64,000 nt of DNA, taken from positions 3,038,001-3,102,000 of the forward strand of contig CP170457.1 of assembly GCA_047947135.1 (NCBI GenBank), in the 5' to 3' direction. The notes beneath the pieces are model-generated. The model saw nothing but the letters and a program-made list of their open reading frames with translations. It was not told the DNA's origin and did no database searches. The first letter of the stretch is position 1. Each line of letters opens with the position of its first letter. The stretch comes from Planctobacterium sp047947135 (GTDB taxonomy: Bacteria; Pseudomonadota; Gammaproteobacteria; Enterobacterales; Alteromonadaceae). Of the stretch, positions 44,531 to 53,502 are shown piece by piece. A program made the translations under genes and the position numbers.

Positions 44531-45223
44531 ATGGCTATGGGAAACGTATTGGGAGCAATGGACGTGGTGAGCGACACGCAAAGCAACAGCAAAAATAAAC
44601 GTTCTAAATCCGCTATTCGCAATGAGAATCAGACACGGATTCTGGAAGCAGCCGCACAATTATTTGCGCTTAAAGGTTTCAACGGCGCCACAGTGCAGGA
44701 AATTGCTGAAGTAGCAGACCTGCCCAAAGCGAATGTGCTTTATTACTATAAGTCAAAGCGGATTTTATATACAGAGTTACTGACACGCATCCTAAGACTT
44801 TGGAATTCTTCTTTTGATAATGCCACAGAAGATGATGATCCTGCGGAGTCATTAACAAAATATATTTCGGAAAAAATGGAGCTGTCTCGGACGCATCCTA
44901 ATGCCTCCAAGATATTCGCCATGGAAATGATCAATGGCGCACCACACTTATCCGAAAGCATGCAGGCCCAAATGCGCGAGTGGTTTTCGGACCGCAAGGC
45001 ACTGATAAACGCTTGGATAAAGCAAGATAAAATGCAACCGGTAGATCCGGAATTTTTGTTGTTTCAGATTTGGTCTTCCACGCAACATTATGCCGATTTT
45101 GCTGCACAAATTAGTTTACTACGCGATAACCAGCCGTTAACCAAAAATGAGTTTCAACACGCCAGTGACTATTTGTGCCGTTCCATATTATCAGGGTGCG
45201 GATTAACCATTTCGTCAGATTAG
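44531..45223 (+). CDS. TetR-family regulator, RutR-like
   Basis: A regulator of about 230 residues. A TetR helix-turn-helix sits at about 30-80 (ILEAAAQLFALKGFNGATVQEIAEVADLPKANVLYYY, with recognition helix KANVLYYY). The C-terminal ligand domain has HPNASKIFAMEMINGAPHL and FQIWSSTQHYADFAAQI, as in RutR. E. coli RutR senses uracil and thymine; the ligand here could be a purine-pathway compound. Divergent from xdhA and followed 14 nt later by puuE. An alternative start at 44558 has a GGGAG very close upstream; I keep the first ATG. Confidence 0.88.
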   Translation: MAMGNVLGAMDVVSDTQSNSKNKRSKSAIRNENQTRILEAAAQLFALKGFNGATVQEIAEVADLPKANVLYYYKSKRILYTELLTRILRLWNSSFDNATEDDDPAESLTKYISEKMELSRTHPNASKIFAMEMINGAPHLSESMQAQMREWFSDRKALINAWIKQDKMQPVDPEFLLFQIWSSTQHYADFAAQISLLRDNQPLTKNEFQHASDYLCRSILSGCGLTISSD

Positions 45224-45237
45224 TTGGAGAGGCATTG

Positions 45238-46140
45238 ATGACAACGAATTACCCCAGAGACTTGACGGGATACGGTAATAATCCCCCAAATCCAAACTGG
45301 CCTGACAATGCCCGTATTGCGGTACAGTTCGTCTTGAATTACGAAGAGGGCGGTGAAAACTGCGTTCTGCATGGTGATGCGCATTCTGAAGTATTTCTGT
45401 CGGAGATAATTGTGGCACAACCATACCAAGACCGACATTTATCCATGGAATCAATCTATGAATATGGCAGTCGCTGCGGTTTCTGGCGTATTCATCGTTT
45501 ATTTCAAAAACATAACTTGCCAGTTACCGTGTTTGCGGTCACAGAAGCACTTCAGCGTAATCCAGATGTTATTGACGCAATGCACAAGGCGAACTGGGAA
45601 ATTGCCTGCCATGGTTTGCGTTGGATTCATTATCAGCATATGGATAAAAAAACCGAAGCCCAAATGATGGATAAGGCTATCAGCTTGCATCAAAAACTCA
45701 CTGGCAAAAAGCCAGCAGGGTGGTACACGGGGCGAACCAGTCCAAATACCATTGCGTTGCTAGCCGAACGAGATGACATCTTATATTGCGCTGATAGTTA
45801 CGCTGATGATTTACCTTACTACGATAAACACTACCAAAAACCTGTGCTAATGGTGCCCTATACGCTGGACGCAAACGACATGCGTTTTGCTTCACCACAA
45901 GGTTTTAATAGCGGAGAACAGTTCTTCCAGTATCTTAAAGACAGTTTTGACGTGCTCTATGAAGAAGGCAAGAGCGCACCCAAAATGCTGTCGATTGGTT
46001 TACACAATCGCATTATCGGTCGCCCTGGACGCTTTGCAGCCTTGCAAAAATTTGTGGAATATATTGAGCAAAAAGAAAACGTCTGGGTTTGTACTCGCGA
46101 AGATATCGCTACACACTGGCAATCGCAGTATCCAGCTTAA
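45238..46140 (+). CDS. puuE: Allantoinase PuuE (polysaccharide-deacetylase type)
   Basis: A 300-residue enzyme hydrolysing S-allantoin to allantoate. It belongs to the cofactor-independent PuuE type with a polysaccharide-deacetylase-like fold. Conserved stretches are YPRDLTGYGNNPPNPNWPD, LNYEEGGENCVLHGD, EYGSRCGFWRIHRLF and WYTGRTSPNT. Length is typical (about 300-310). I chose the ATG with a GGAGAGG ribosome binding site, inside a longer frame that begins within the regulator gene. Its stop is 8 nt from the convergent antiporter end. Confidence 0.95.
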   Translation: MTTNYPRDLTGYGNNPPNPNWPDNARIAVQFVLNYEEGGENCVLHGDAHSEVFLSEIIVAQPYQDRHLSMESIYEYGSRCGFWRIHRLFQKHNLPVTVFAVTEALQRNPDVIDAMHKANWEIACHGLRWIHYQHMDKKTEAQMMDKAISLHQKLTGKKPAGWYTGRTSPNTIALLAERDDILYCADSYADDLPYYDKHYQKPVLMVPYTLDANDMRFASPQGFNSGEQFFQYLKDSFDVLYEEGKSAPKMLSIGLHNRIIGRPGRFAALQKFVEYIEQKENVWVCTREDIATHWQSQYPA

Positions 46141-46148
46141 AGCTCTAG

Positions 46149-47930
46149 TTATGTGACCACCAGACTGACTAACTGGCAACCCGCAACCGGCTCTACCGGT
46201 TTATTACTGCTAAAAAAGCTGATATTGCCCTTAGGGTTAATGATAAACAATGGCACAAACCCGTCTTTATACTCGTTCTGATAATCTTCATAGGTAAAAG
46301 ACTCCGTCAGGGAAGTGCGTTTAATGATGGCCCCTTTAGCGACTTTGCTGGCTACTTTTGAATAGGTGATGTTGCCAAACAAGCCCAGTGTACGGGCATA
46401 GCGTTCACTTAGATGGTGACTTTCATATCCTTTTTGGTTGAGCAAAGAAATGCCCATGACTTTATCGTCACCAAACACATATTGAAAGTATTGGGTGACC
46501 AGCGGGTTAAGCTGCTTGTAGGGTGACAGCACCAAGACGTGACCGATTCCAGTCAGGTTCATGGTGCGTCTGGCGTGCTCTGAACTGGGGTTGCCAAAAT
46601 ACGCCGGGATACCCTCCATACGGGCGGCTGAAACTGCAGCCCAGTTGGTATCTGCGTATTTAACGATATAGCCCAGCTGCCCAATTTCTTTACATATCTG
46701 GATGCCGAATTCATTGCCTCCGAATACCAGATAGCCATTGGCTTCCGGTTCGCGCTCTTTCAGCATGCCAGCAATAGTTGCAGAGGTAAGACTTTGCAAG
46801 GTTACGGTGGTAACAATCACAAAAAAGACCAACGTGACCAGCATGCCGGCATTCTCAAAGCCAGCTAATTCCAGCTTAAGAGCAAACAAGGCTGATACGG
46901 CCGCTGCGACTATGCCTCTTGGTGCCATCCATATCAGTAATATTTTTTCTTTAAAACGTAGCTTCGAACCCTTGGTAGAAAGCAGCACATTGATGGGCCG
47001 TGCCACAAACATGATGACCAGCAACAGCACGGCGCCCGATATACTGATGGCGGTTAATGCATCTAACTCAATGCGCGCGGCTAAAATGATAAAGAGTCCC
47101 GATATCAACAGGACCGAGAGAGTCTCTTTGAACTCCAGAATGCTATCGATTTCGATATTACGATGATTGGCTAGCCATACACCCATCACGGTGACAGCTA
47201 ACAGGCCGCTTTCATGGGCCATCAAATTAGACAGTTCAAAGCTGACCAGCACAACTATCAAAACCGCCGTATTGACCAGATAGGCAGGTATCAAACCTTT
47301 ATGCAAAACGCGACCCAGTAAAAAGCCAGACGCAACACCGATAGCGGTACCAATCAAAACGGTTTTACCGAATACAAATAGTGTATGGGTCAGCGCATTT
47401 TGACTTACCACGATAAATTCAAATACCAGTACCGCCAGAATCGCCCCAATGGGGTCGATAATGATGCCTTCCCAGCGTAAAATTTGAGCGACGTTTTTAC
47501 TGGGACGAACCGCACGGATCATGGGGATAACGACAGTGGGGCCGGTGACCGTGACAATAGCGCTGAACAAAAATGCCAGCTCCCAGGAGATGCCGACAAT
47601 ATAGTGTGCTGCCGGGGCGACAATAATCCAGGTCACAAGGGTGCCAAGGGTGCATAAATTGCGTACTGTTTTGCCGTGGCTACCTAAATCCGTGAAATTT
47701 AAAGATAAAGCCCCTTCAAACAGGATAATAGCGACGGATAGCGTCACAATGGGGAACAGTAAATTGCCGAATATCAGATCACTATCAAGAATGCCAAGGC
47801 CCGGTCCAAGCAATACGCCACTTAACAACAGCAGCAATATCGATGGGATCTTCATGCGATATGCAAGCAGCTGACTGACGATTGAAAACGCGCCAATCAA
47901 AACCAGCACGAAGATCGGTTCAAATTCCAT
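46149..47930 (-). CDS. Cation:proton antiporter (CPA1 family) with C-terminal nucleotide-binding-like domain
   Basis: A 593-residue inner-membrane antiporter. About 12 helices (1-400) carry the CPA1-type motifs GPTVVIPMIRAVRP and LRWEGIIIDPIGAILAVL, the latter with the conserved ion-binding Asp near 158. After the membrane domain there is a TrkA-N/RCK-like Rossmann segment (YLVFGGNEFGIQICKEIG, 398-415) and a further cytoplasmic region to the end. This suggests gating by nucleotides or redox state. Sodium or potassium for proton exchange is expected. It sits between the two purine loci and has no visible link with them. Confidence 0.86.
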   Translation of the reverse strand: MEFEPIFVLVLIGAFSIVSQLLAYRMKIPSILLLLLSGVLLGPGLGILDSDLIFGNLLFPIVTLSVAIILFEGALSLNFTDLGSHGKTVRNLCTLGTLVTWIIVAPAAHYIVGISWELAFLFSAIVTVTGPTVVIPMIRAVRPSKNVAQILRWEGIIIDPIGAILAVLVFEFIVVSQNALTHTLFVFGKTVLIGTAIGVASGFLLGRVLHKGLIPAYLVNTAVLIVVLVSFELSNLMAHESGLLAVTVMGVWLANHRNIEIDSILEFKETLSVLLISGLFIILAARIELDALTAISISGAVLLLVIMFVARPINVLLSTKGSKLRFKEKILLIWMAPRGIVAAAVSALFALKLELAGFENAGMLVTLVFFVIVTTVTLQSLTSATIAGMLKEREPEANGYLVFGGNEFGIQICKEIGQLGYIVKYADTNWAAVSAARMEGIPAYFGNPSSEHARRTMNLTGIGHVLVLSPYKQLNPLVTQYFQYVFGDDKVMGISLLNQKGYESHHLSERYARTLGLFGNITYSKVASKVAKGAIIKRTSLTESFTYEDYQNEYKDGFVPLFIINPKGNISFFSSNKPVEPVAGCQLVSLVVT

Positions 47931-48248
47931 AGCAGGGCCTTATTGAATTGTTTATAGGTTAGTTGTACTCAGTTATGAGCCTAATAGATTTTTCAATAAT
48001 TACACTTCTGATGTTAAATTTTCCGGCTAGGGCAGGGTTTAAAATTCAATGTGCAGGTTAGCAGGAACCATACTAATTGGTGCGTTATTCATAGGTTAGT
48101 GATTTGTCAAAATTAATTTATTCCGTTGGGCGTACTTTAATCGACGAGAAAATCCTGGCGAAATGCCAGTGCCTCAGATAAACCGAAGCCCCCGTAATGG
48201 AGGCTTCAATCAGACAAGGTGGTAGTCGGTTTGGGCGGGTTTTTAACG
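47931..48248. other. Intergenic region between antiporter and subtilase genes
   Basis: About 318 bp without a credible gene. It holds the antiporter promoter region (minus strand) and a weak hairpin (arms near 48185-48193 and 48199-48207, one mismatch, no U-tract) that may end the subtilase transcript. ATAGGTTAGT occurs twice (about 47953 and 48091) with no evident meaning. Confidence 0.5.
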
Positions 48249-49979
48249 CTATTCTTGCTCAACCCAGGCATTAACTGCGGCAGGGGTGATACTTTCATTC
48301 CAAGTCGTACCTTCATTCCAGGTACTGCCTTCATTCCAGGTGGTACCTTCATTCCAGGTGCTGCCTTCGTTCCAGGTACTTCCCTCATTCCAACTGGTGC
48401 CTTCGTTCCAACTGGTGCCTTCATTCCAGGTAGTTCCTTCGTTCCAGGTGCTGCCTTCATTCCAGGTAGTGCCCTCGTTCCAGGTGCTGCCTTCGTTCCA
48501 GGTGCTGCCCTCGTTCCAGGTGCTGCCATCTGGTGCGATGATATATAAGTTTTCGTTGGCATCCACGCGGGCTGGCCCCTGGAAGTGCTGTAATCCCGCT
48601 AAATCGGCAGCAATATCCAGGCTGGTATTGGCACATCCAGAGGTTGTGCTATGTGCCGCAGCGTAGGCATCCACCAAACCTGCACCTTGATGAAACGGGC
48701 TATAGGCCAATTTGCCATTCACAGATGCCGCATTGGCGGTGCTCATTAAGCGGCATTTGACGTCATCCGGGGTTAATGTCGGGTCGTTGTCCAGCATTAG
48801 CGCCACGACCCCGGTAACCACGGCAGCTGCCTGAGAGGTTCCCGAGATTTCATAATAGTCTTGTCCCATATGGGATTCCGGATGTATCTGAATTAACGTC
48901 GGGTTGGTGGCATCGTGAATTTTACTTAACACATGACCTCCCCAGGCCACCATATCAGGCTTAATAAATCCTTCATGGGTCGGGCCGACAGCTGAGAAAG
49001 AGGTCAATCTGTCATCGCTATAATCATCAGGGGTGTAGTGGTCAGTTACCGCGCCGACGGTAATCACATAAGGGGTATTGCCCGGTACTGAAATGGACAT
49101 ATAATCCGGCCCAGTATTGCCGGCTGAAGTGACCACCACGATACCGGCTTGCCATGCGGCCATAACCGCCTGATTCAGTGGGTCTTCCCAATAATATGAC
49201 TGAGGCGGCGCACCAAATGATAAGTTCACCACACCAATATTATAGATGATTTTATTCGCCACCACCCAGCTCAACGCCTGAATTACATCTAGATAAGTGC
49301 CCTGACCCTGCTCATCAAAGGCTTTCACTGACACCAGATTGGCAAACGGGGCAACACCGTTATATTCGCCGTTGTCATCCATGCGGCTGCTGACCGCGAT
49401 CCCTGCGACGTGTCCACCATGGCCGTGATCATCGGTATTTTTGGTTAACGAAAACATTACGTCATTGATAGCATCATACTGCGCCAGCACGCGATGGGTA
49501 CCATCCGGATCTTCTCGCAAATGTCTTCCACGCGCGGTGCGATAGCCGATGCCTGTATCAATAACCGCTATGGTCACGCCTGCACCGTTAATGCCCTCTT
49601 GATGTAACTGATGGGCGCCGATCTGGCGGGTAACATGGGTAGCGGTGGTATTGCTGCCATTGGTCACCAGTTTGGTATCCGCAAAGGCCTTAATACCCTG
49701 TGATTGTAATTCATTCAGCTGGGCCTGGGTGAGGATGGCGCCAACGGCGCTGATAAGGGATAGCTGATGGGTGACTGTACCGCCAGCTTCTGTAACGACA
49801 CTTGCAATATATTCACTGTTAGCGCCTTGAAGAATATAAGCGCGCTGCTGTGCAGGGGGTGATTGCAAAACCCATGCGATACAAGCTAATAACACGCTTC
49901 CAGCCAAGCCAAATTGTACTGAGCGTTGCTGCAGTAAGTGGTGTAAATCAAAGACTAACGAAAAATTTGGCGTTTTCAC
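48249..49979 (-). CDS. Secreted S8 subtilase with 13 WNEG-type C-terminal repeats
   Basis: A 576-residue exported serine protease. It has a signal anchor (about 20-40) and an I9-like propeptide (about 47-105). The subtilisin domain (about 115-450) has catalytic Asp141 (VIDTG), His187 (HGHGGHVAG), oxyanion Asn288 (SAGNTG) and Ser382 (ISGTSQAAA). Residues 485-562 are 13 hexapeptides with consensus G-[ST]-[ST]-W-N-E, followed by a 14-residue cap ending AWVEQE. The start is a GTG; an in-frame stop lies nine codons upstream. The catalytic domain is closely related to that of the next subtilase. The repeats may bind carbohydrate, the cell surface or each other, but nothing proves this. Confidence 0.88.
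   Translation of the reverse strand: MKTPNFSLVFDLHHLLQQRSVQFGLAGSVLLACIAWVLQSPPAQQRAYILQGANSEYIASVVTEAGGTVTHQLSLISAVGAILTQAQLNELQSQGIKAFADTKLVTNGSNTTATHVTRQIGAHQLHQEGINGAGVTIAVIDTGIGYRTARGRHLREDPDGTHRVLAQYDAINDVMFSLTKNTDDHGHGGHVAGIAVSSRMDDNGEYNGVAPFANLVSVKAFDEQGQGTYLDVIQALSWVVANKIIYNIGVVNLSFGAPPQSYYWEDPLNQAVMAAWQAGIVVVTSAGNTGPDYMSISVPGNTPYVITVGAVTDHYTPDDYSDDRLTSFSAVGPTHEGFIKPDMVAWGGHVLSKIHDATNPTLIQIHPESHMGQDYYEISGTSQAAAVVTGVVALMLDNDPTLTPDDVKCRLMSTANAASVNGKLAYSPFHQGAGLVDAYAAAHSTTSGCANTSLDIAADLAGLQHFQGPARVDANENLYIIAPDGSTWNEGSTWNEGSTWNEGTTWNEGSTWNEGTTWNEGTSWNEGTSWNEGSTWNEGSTWNEGTTWNEGSTWNEGTTWNESITPAAVNAWVEQE
48294..48527 (-). repeat. 13 x 18-bp tandem repeat in subtilase 1
   Basis: Thirteen in-frame 18-bp units, 234 bp, each encoding a G-[ST]-[ST]-W-N-E hexapeptide. 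Units differ at synonymous and Ser/Thr positions, while Trp, Asn and Glu are invariant in every unit. It is a protein-coding repeat. Confidence 0.95.
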
Positions 49980-50179
49980 GGAAGCATCACCCTGTCTAGA
50001 AATTCAATATATACAGTGCAGAAACTGTTCCAACATTCACATCGGTTGTAACTCACTGAAATACATGCGTTTTTTCATCAGGCTAATTAAAATCTTAAGT
50101 TGAGCGAAAATTTTGGCGAAAAAACATAACGAATAATATGAAAAAACGACGAATGAAGAATAGCGGCGCGTGAAATTAT

Positions 50180-50206
50180 GGCGAATGTCTAGTAGCAGCA
50201 TTCGTC
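50180..50206. repeat. Hairpin upstream of subtilase 1
   Basis: Arms GGCGAATG (50180-50187) and CATTCGTC (50199-50206), one wobble pair, with an 11-nt loop. A related, longer hairpin with the same GGCGAAT core and an 11-nt loop lies upstream of subtilase 2. It begins about 200 nt upstream of the subtilase 1 start. Confidence 0.55.
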
Positions 50207-50232
50207 TGGAGTTGGAAGTGAAACGATTTTCC

Positions 50233-50261
50233 GAAAAAAAAGCCGCTACACAGGTAGCGGC
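50233..50261 (-). terminator. Rho-independent terminator of subtilase 2
   Basis: On the minus strand, stem GCCGCTAC / GTAGCGGC with a 4-nt loop followed by a run of eight T. It is 37 nt past the stop codon. Confidence 0.9.
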
Positions 50262-50297
50262 AAATGAGAACAACTTAAAATCAGATGACGTATGGCG

Positions 50298-52901
50298 TCA
50301 CTCTTGCGGCACCCAAAAGTTAGTAATACTGGAAGCAGCGTTGCTATTGCCTTCGAAGAAATTACTATCGCTCCAAAGTTGAGCATCGCTCCAGATGTTG
50401 GCATCACCCCAAAGGTTAGAATCTGACCAGAGATTTGCGTCGCTCCAGAGGTTTGCATCGCTCCACAAGTTCGCGTCCGACCATAGCATGGCATCAGACC
50501 AAAGGTTGGCATCACTCCACAGTTGTGCATCTGACCACAGATTGGCATCGGACCATAAGTTGGCATCACTCCACAGGTTGGCATCACTGTACATGCCATT
50601 CCATTCAAATCCATCTCTTCCCAGGATGTAGTAATCACCGCTATTCTCGTGGCGGCGCGCTGGGCCGACGTAATGAGCATCACCATTTATGTCGCTGGCG
50701 ACATCCATGCCACGATTGGCACAGCCGGTGACGTTATCCGCTCTGGCGGTCTGGGCATTCACCAGGCCAGCGCCTTGTTGGAACACACTGAACACAAGGT
50801 CGCCTTTGTCGTTGGTGCCGATTTGCGCCGAGTGTACCAATTTGCATTTGATTTCGTCTGGCGTTAGTGAGGGGTCCTGCTCCAGCAGCAACGCCGCTAC
50901 GCCACTGACAATAGCGGTAGATTGAGAAGTGCCTGACAACACAAAGTACTTATCAAAATCCTGGTATTTGTCATGGTTGCGATAGATGTGAGCATCACTC
51001 GGCATAAATCCACTGATATGACCACCTGGTGCCACCAGTTCTGGTTTTACAAAGCCTTCCACTGTGGGACCCGCACTTGAAAACGTCGTAACAAAATCAT
51101 CGCTTTGGTTATTTGGCGTATAGGCATCAGAGATAGCGCCCACCGTAATCACGTACGGTGTATTGCCCGGTACACCTATGGTCATCGCATCCGGACCACG
51201 GTTGCCTGCGGCAGCTACCACCACGATACCCTGACGCCAGGCTTCCATAACGGCTTGGTTGATTGGATCGTTCCAATAGAACGAGCGAGCCGGAGCACTG
51301 AAGGACATATTGATGACACGAATATTGTGACGGTCTTTGTTCGCCAGTACGTACTCAATCGCCATTAATACATCGCTGTAAGTGGCCTGACCGGTTTTGT
51401 CAAAGGCTTTCACCACCATCAGGTTGGCATTCGGCGCTATGCCGGTGTAGCTGTTTTTTTCCTTGCCATACAGATCGTAGGCTTGTCTGTTATTGGCAAT
51501 TATACTGGTAACGTGTGTACCGTGACCGTTCTCATCAGGGTTGATCGGTGGCGCGTTGGGGCCAGTTTCGTCAATTACACTGTGAAAATGCATTTTCGCA
51601 TTACCCCGCAGGTTTTCCATCAGTGCAGTTTCGTGGGCAGCACCACTATCGATGATGGCGACGCCGATACCTCTGCCAGTCACTCCCTGTTCGTGCAGTT
51701 GCGCCGCTCCTACTAACTCAGGATAGAAGGGGTCACGCTTATCACTCTGGATGGGCATGCTCTTCTCGGTAGAGATGGTGTATTGAGTGTCATCGGTAAA
51801 GTGCATTTTGACGACAAAATGACCGGCGTTTATATCGATCTCCTGCTTAAACTTCATCAGCACTTTAAAGGGTTGGTTGATCACCACCGGCCACTGCCAC
51901 TGTTCAGGTGTGGAGAGGTAGTAACCGCCGCTTTGCAGATCCGCAACTTTCACGTCTGCCACATCAGCATGGTCCAGAGTTCCTTCTGACTCAGGCCAAA
52001 AGATTTCTATCTGGGATACATCTTTTTGCTGCTGGAATGGGTTTTCAAGCTCCCATGCAATTTCTGTTTGGCTCAGGCTAAAGTGCACGGGTGGTGCGTT
52101 TTCCCCATTGTTATCAACGCCTGGGGCATTATTATCCGGCGTGGTACCCGGTTGTGGTGCGGGATCTGTACCTGGCTGCGGTTCGGTGCCCGGTTGGTCT
52201 GGTTGAGGAGCGCCATCAGACACGCCTGTATGAAGATTCAGCCTGCTTCCGTCTGCAGCCAGCAAAGTAAAATCATAGTCTGATGCACTGGAACTCGCGT
52301 TGTCGGCAAATTTCATCACCAGATTGATTTTTTTGCCATTTGGAATGGTTATCTTATTACCGTTCTCTGTGGACACTTCAACATAGTCTGCGCTGATGTT
52401 CTTTGCGACACGAGTGCCGTTAATTTTGGCGATTTTTAGGGTGCCATTACCTGCGGGCCATTGCAGTTGTATGCCAACGATATCAATGTCATTTCCAGAA
52501 TTATTGGCTACTTTCCATTTTAGCTTTTTGTTATTAATGTTCAGATTGCCCACATGGCTGCTTAACTCGACTGAATTGTCAGCAAAGAAAGTGATCTTTG
52601 GGTGGCGCTCAGCGATTTGTCGCTTTTGAGTTTCACTGAGTTCGGCGGAAATCGCATTAATCACCGTAAACTTCTTGATAACTTCGGCACCTACTGATTG
52701 TACGGCCTGCACCAACTCTGTTTTGCTGGCACCTTGCAGTATAAATGAGGAATTCTGTTGCGAGTTGGTCAAAAGCAATGCATGAGTTGCTTTAGCGTGA
52801 TAGTTAGTAAATATTGCGACAGCCGTAAGAATAGTAACGGCGGCTATGGCAATTAGCGCTTTACCAGGAATTCGATGTCTTTGGCAAAGTAACATCATCA
52901 T
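50298..52901 (-). CDS. Secreted S8 subtilase with two inserted beta domains and 13 WSDANL repeats
   Basis: An 867-residue exported serine protease. It has a signal anchor (about 15-36), an I9-like propeptide (about 52-112), two related beta-rich domains (about 127-226 and 276-378) joined by a Pro/Gly/Asp-rich linker, and a subtilisin domain (about 395-720). Catalytic residues are Asp418 (IIDSG), His460 (HGTHVTS), oxyanion Asn567 (AAGNRG) and Ser659 (LSGTSQSTA). Residues 771-848 are 13 hexapeptides of consensus W-S-D-A-N-L, followed by a 19-residue cap ending NFWVPQE. I chose ATG at 52901 with GGAG upstream over a TTG four codons earlier. It is a paralogue of subtilase 1. Confidence 0.88.
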   Translation of the reverse strand: MMMLLCQRHRIPGKALIAIAAVTILTAVAIFTNYHAKATHALLLTNSQQNSSFILQGASKTELVQAVQSVGAEVIKKFTVINAISAELSETQKRQIAERHPKITFFADNSVELSSHVGNLNINNKKLKWKVANNSGNDIDIVGIQLQWPAGNGTLKIAKINGTRVAKNISADYVEVSTENGNKITIPNGKKINLVMKFADNASSSASDYDFTLLAADGSRLNLHTGVSDGAPQPDQPGTEPQPGTDPAPQPGTTPDNNAPGVDNNGENAPPVHFSLSQTEIAWELENPFQQQKDVSQIEIFWPESEGTLDHADVADVKVADLQSGGYYLSTPEQWQWPVVINQPFKVLMKFKQEIDINAGHFVVKMHFTDDTQYTISTEKSMPIQSDKRDPFYPELVGAAQLHEQGVTGRGIGVAIIDSGAAHETALMENLRGNAKMHFHSVIDETGPNAPPINPDENGHGTHVTSIIANNRQAYDLYGKEKNSYTGIAPNANLMVVKAFDKTGQATYSDVLMAIEYVLANKDRHNIRVINMSFSAPARSFYWNDPINQAVMEAWRQGIVVVAAAGNRGPDAMTIGVPGNTPYVITVGAISDAYTPNNQSDDFVTTFSSAGPTVEGFVKPELVAPGGHISGFMPSDAHIYRNHDKYQDFDKYFVLSGTSQSTAIVSGVAALLLEQDPSLTPDEIKCKLVHSAQIGTNDKGDLVFSVFQQGAGLVNAQTARADNVTGCANRGMDVASDINGDAHYVGPARRHENSGDYYILGRDGFEWNGMYSDANLWSDANLWSDANLWSDAQLWSDANLWSDAMLWSDANLWSDANLWSDANLWSDSNLWGDANIWSDAQLWSDSNFFEGNSNAASSITNFWVPQE
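50358..50591 (-). repeat. 13 x 18-bp tandem repeat in subtilase 2
   Basis: Thirteen in-frame 18-bp units, 234 bp, encoding (W/Y)-S-D-A-N-L-type hexapeptides. The last units drift (WSDSNL, WGDANI, WSDAQL, WSDSNF). The total is the same 13 units and 234 bp as in subtilase 1, though the sequence differs. Confidence 0.95.
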
Positions 52902-53502
52902 ATTTTTCTCCAAATCACAGCATCGGTGTCTCTCATGTCTAGCTTGCAGGAATTAGGCCATTGTCAGATTATAAATCTAATACATTGATTTTAATGGGTT
53001 TTGTAAGAAATCTTACCCACTCAATAATATCAATTTATTCTGTTAATAGAAAAAAACGGCGAAAAAATATGGCGTTTCAGTTAAAAGTTGCGAAGGTGAG
53101 AAATGGCGAGTGAAGAAGTGGCGAATGATTGTAGGGTATTCGCCACTTCTTTATTTCTCATCTGGGGTAGGTCAGCCCTCTTGTCTTATATGGTCTGTAG
53201 CAGTGACTTATTTTTAGCCTAATCATCCACGATCGGCCTTGTGATTTGATTGATATCGGGTAGCTTCCTGGTATCGGTGAAAATGACCAACTTAAGCACG
53301 GTTAGTTCGATTCACAGTAGACGAGCAGGAACTAAGCCTGTAGGACAATTCACTTTCCTCGGAAGCAATTTCTGCAGGAAATGTTGTCACTGTACTCTTG
53401 GGAAACGGGTCTAGTCGTGAGTGCACCTGTGATCTGTTTCGGAAAGGTTACATGTTTATGGTTAATGCCAGATACAATGACAAATTAAAGAAGGCACCTT
53501 TA
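52902..53502. other. Intergenic region upstream of subtilase 2
   Basis: About 600 bp. Contains GGCGAAAAAATATGGCG at 53058-53074, a strong hairpin at 53115-53149, and beyond that a stretch with no convincing gene. A 43-codon plus-strand frame at 53283-53414 is not credible. The region also lies downstream of the LURP-one gene (minus strand); no clear terminator for that gene was seen. Confidence 0.55.
53115..53149. repeat. Strong hairpin upstream of subtilase 2
   Basis: Perfect 12-bp arms GAAGTGGCGAAT (53115-53126) and ATTCGCCACTTC (53138-53149) with an 11-nt loop, followed on the plus strand by TTTATTT. It could end a transcript, but no plus-strand gene precedes it. A shorter relative lies upstream of subtilase 1 at a similar distance. 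Confidence 0.7.

Larger units (their letters stand above)
49980..50297. other. Intergenic region between the two subtilase genes
   Basis: About 318 bp upstream of subtilase 1 on the minus strand. It contains a conserved block shared with the region upstream of subtilase 2: GGCGAAAAAACATAACG at 50115-50131 and a hairpin at 50180-50206. The terminator of subtilase 2 (50233-50261) also lies here. Several GCGAA-type words are scattered through it. Confidence 0.6.

Noticed and set aside
48219..48548. Plus-strand frames of 109 and 126 codons over the WNEG repeats (FIPG- and SFQV-type repeat proteins)
   Set aside because: They are antisense reading of the 18-bp subtilase repeats, which keep all frames open. 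The minus-strand frame has the protease domain and constant Trp codons.
48294..50591. Tandem repeats as a CRISPR array
   Set aside because: Units are 18 bp with no spacers and stay in frame in a protease gene.
50395..50731. Plus-strand frames of 78 and 98 codons and a minus-strand alternative frame of 146 codons over the WSDANL repeats
   Set aside because: Again a by-product of the 18-bp period. No start signal and no resemblance to known proteins.
53283..53414. 43-codon plus-strand frame with a CRKCCHC segment
   Set aside because: No ribosome binding site, no known family, and composition typical of non-coding DNA.
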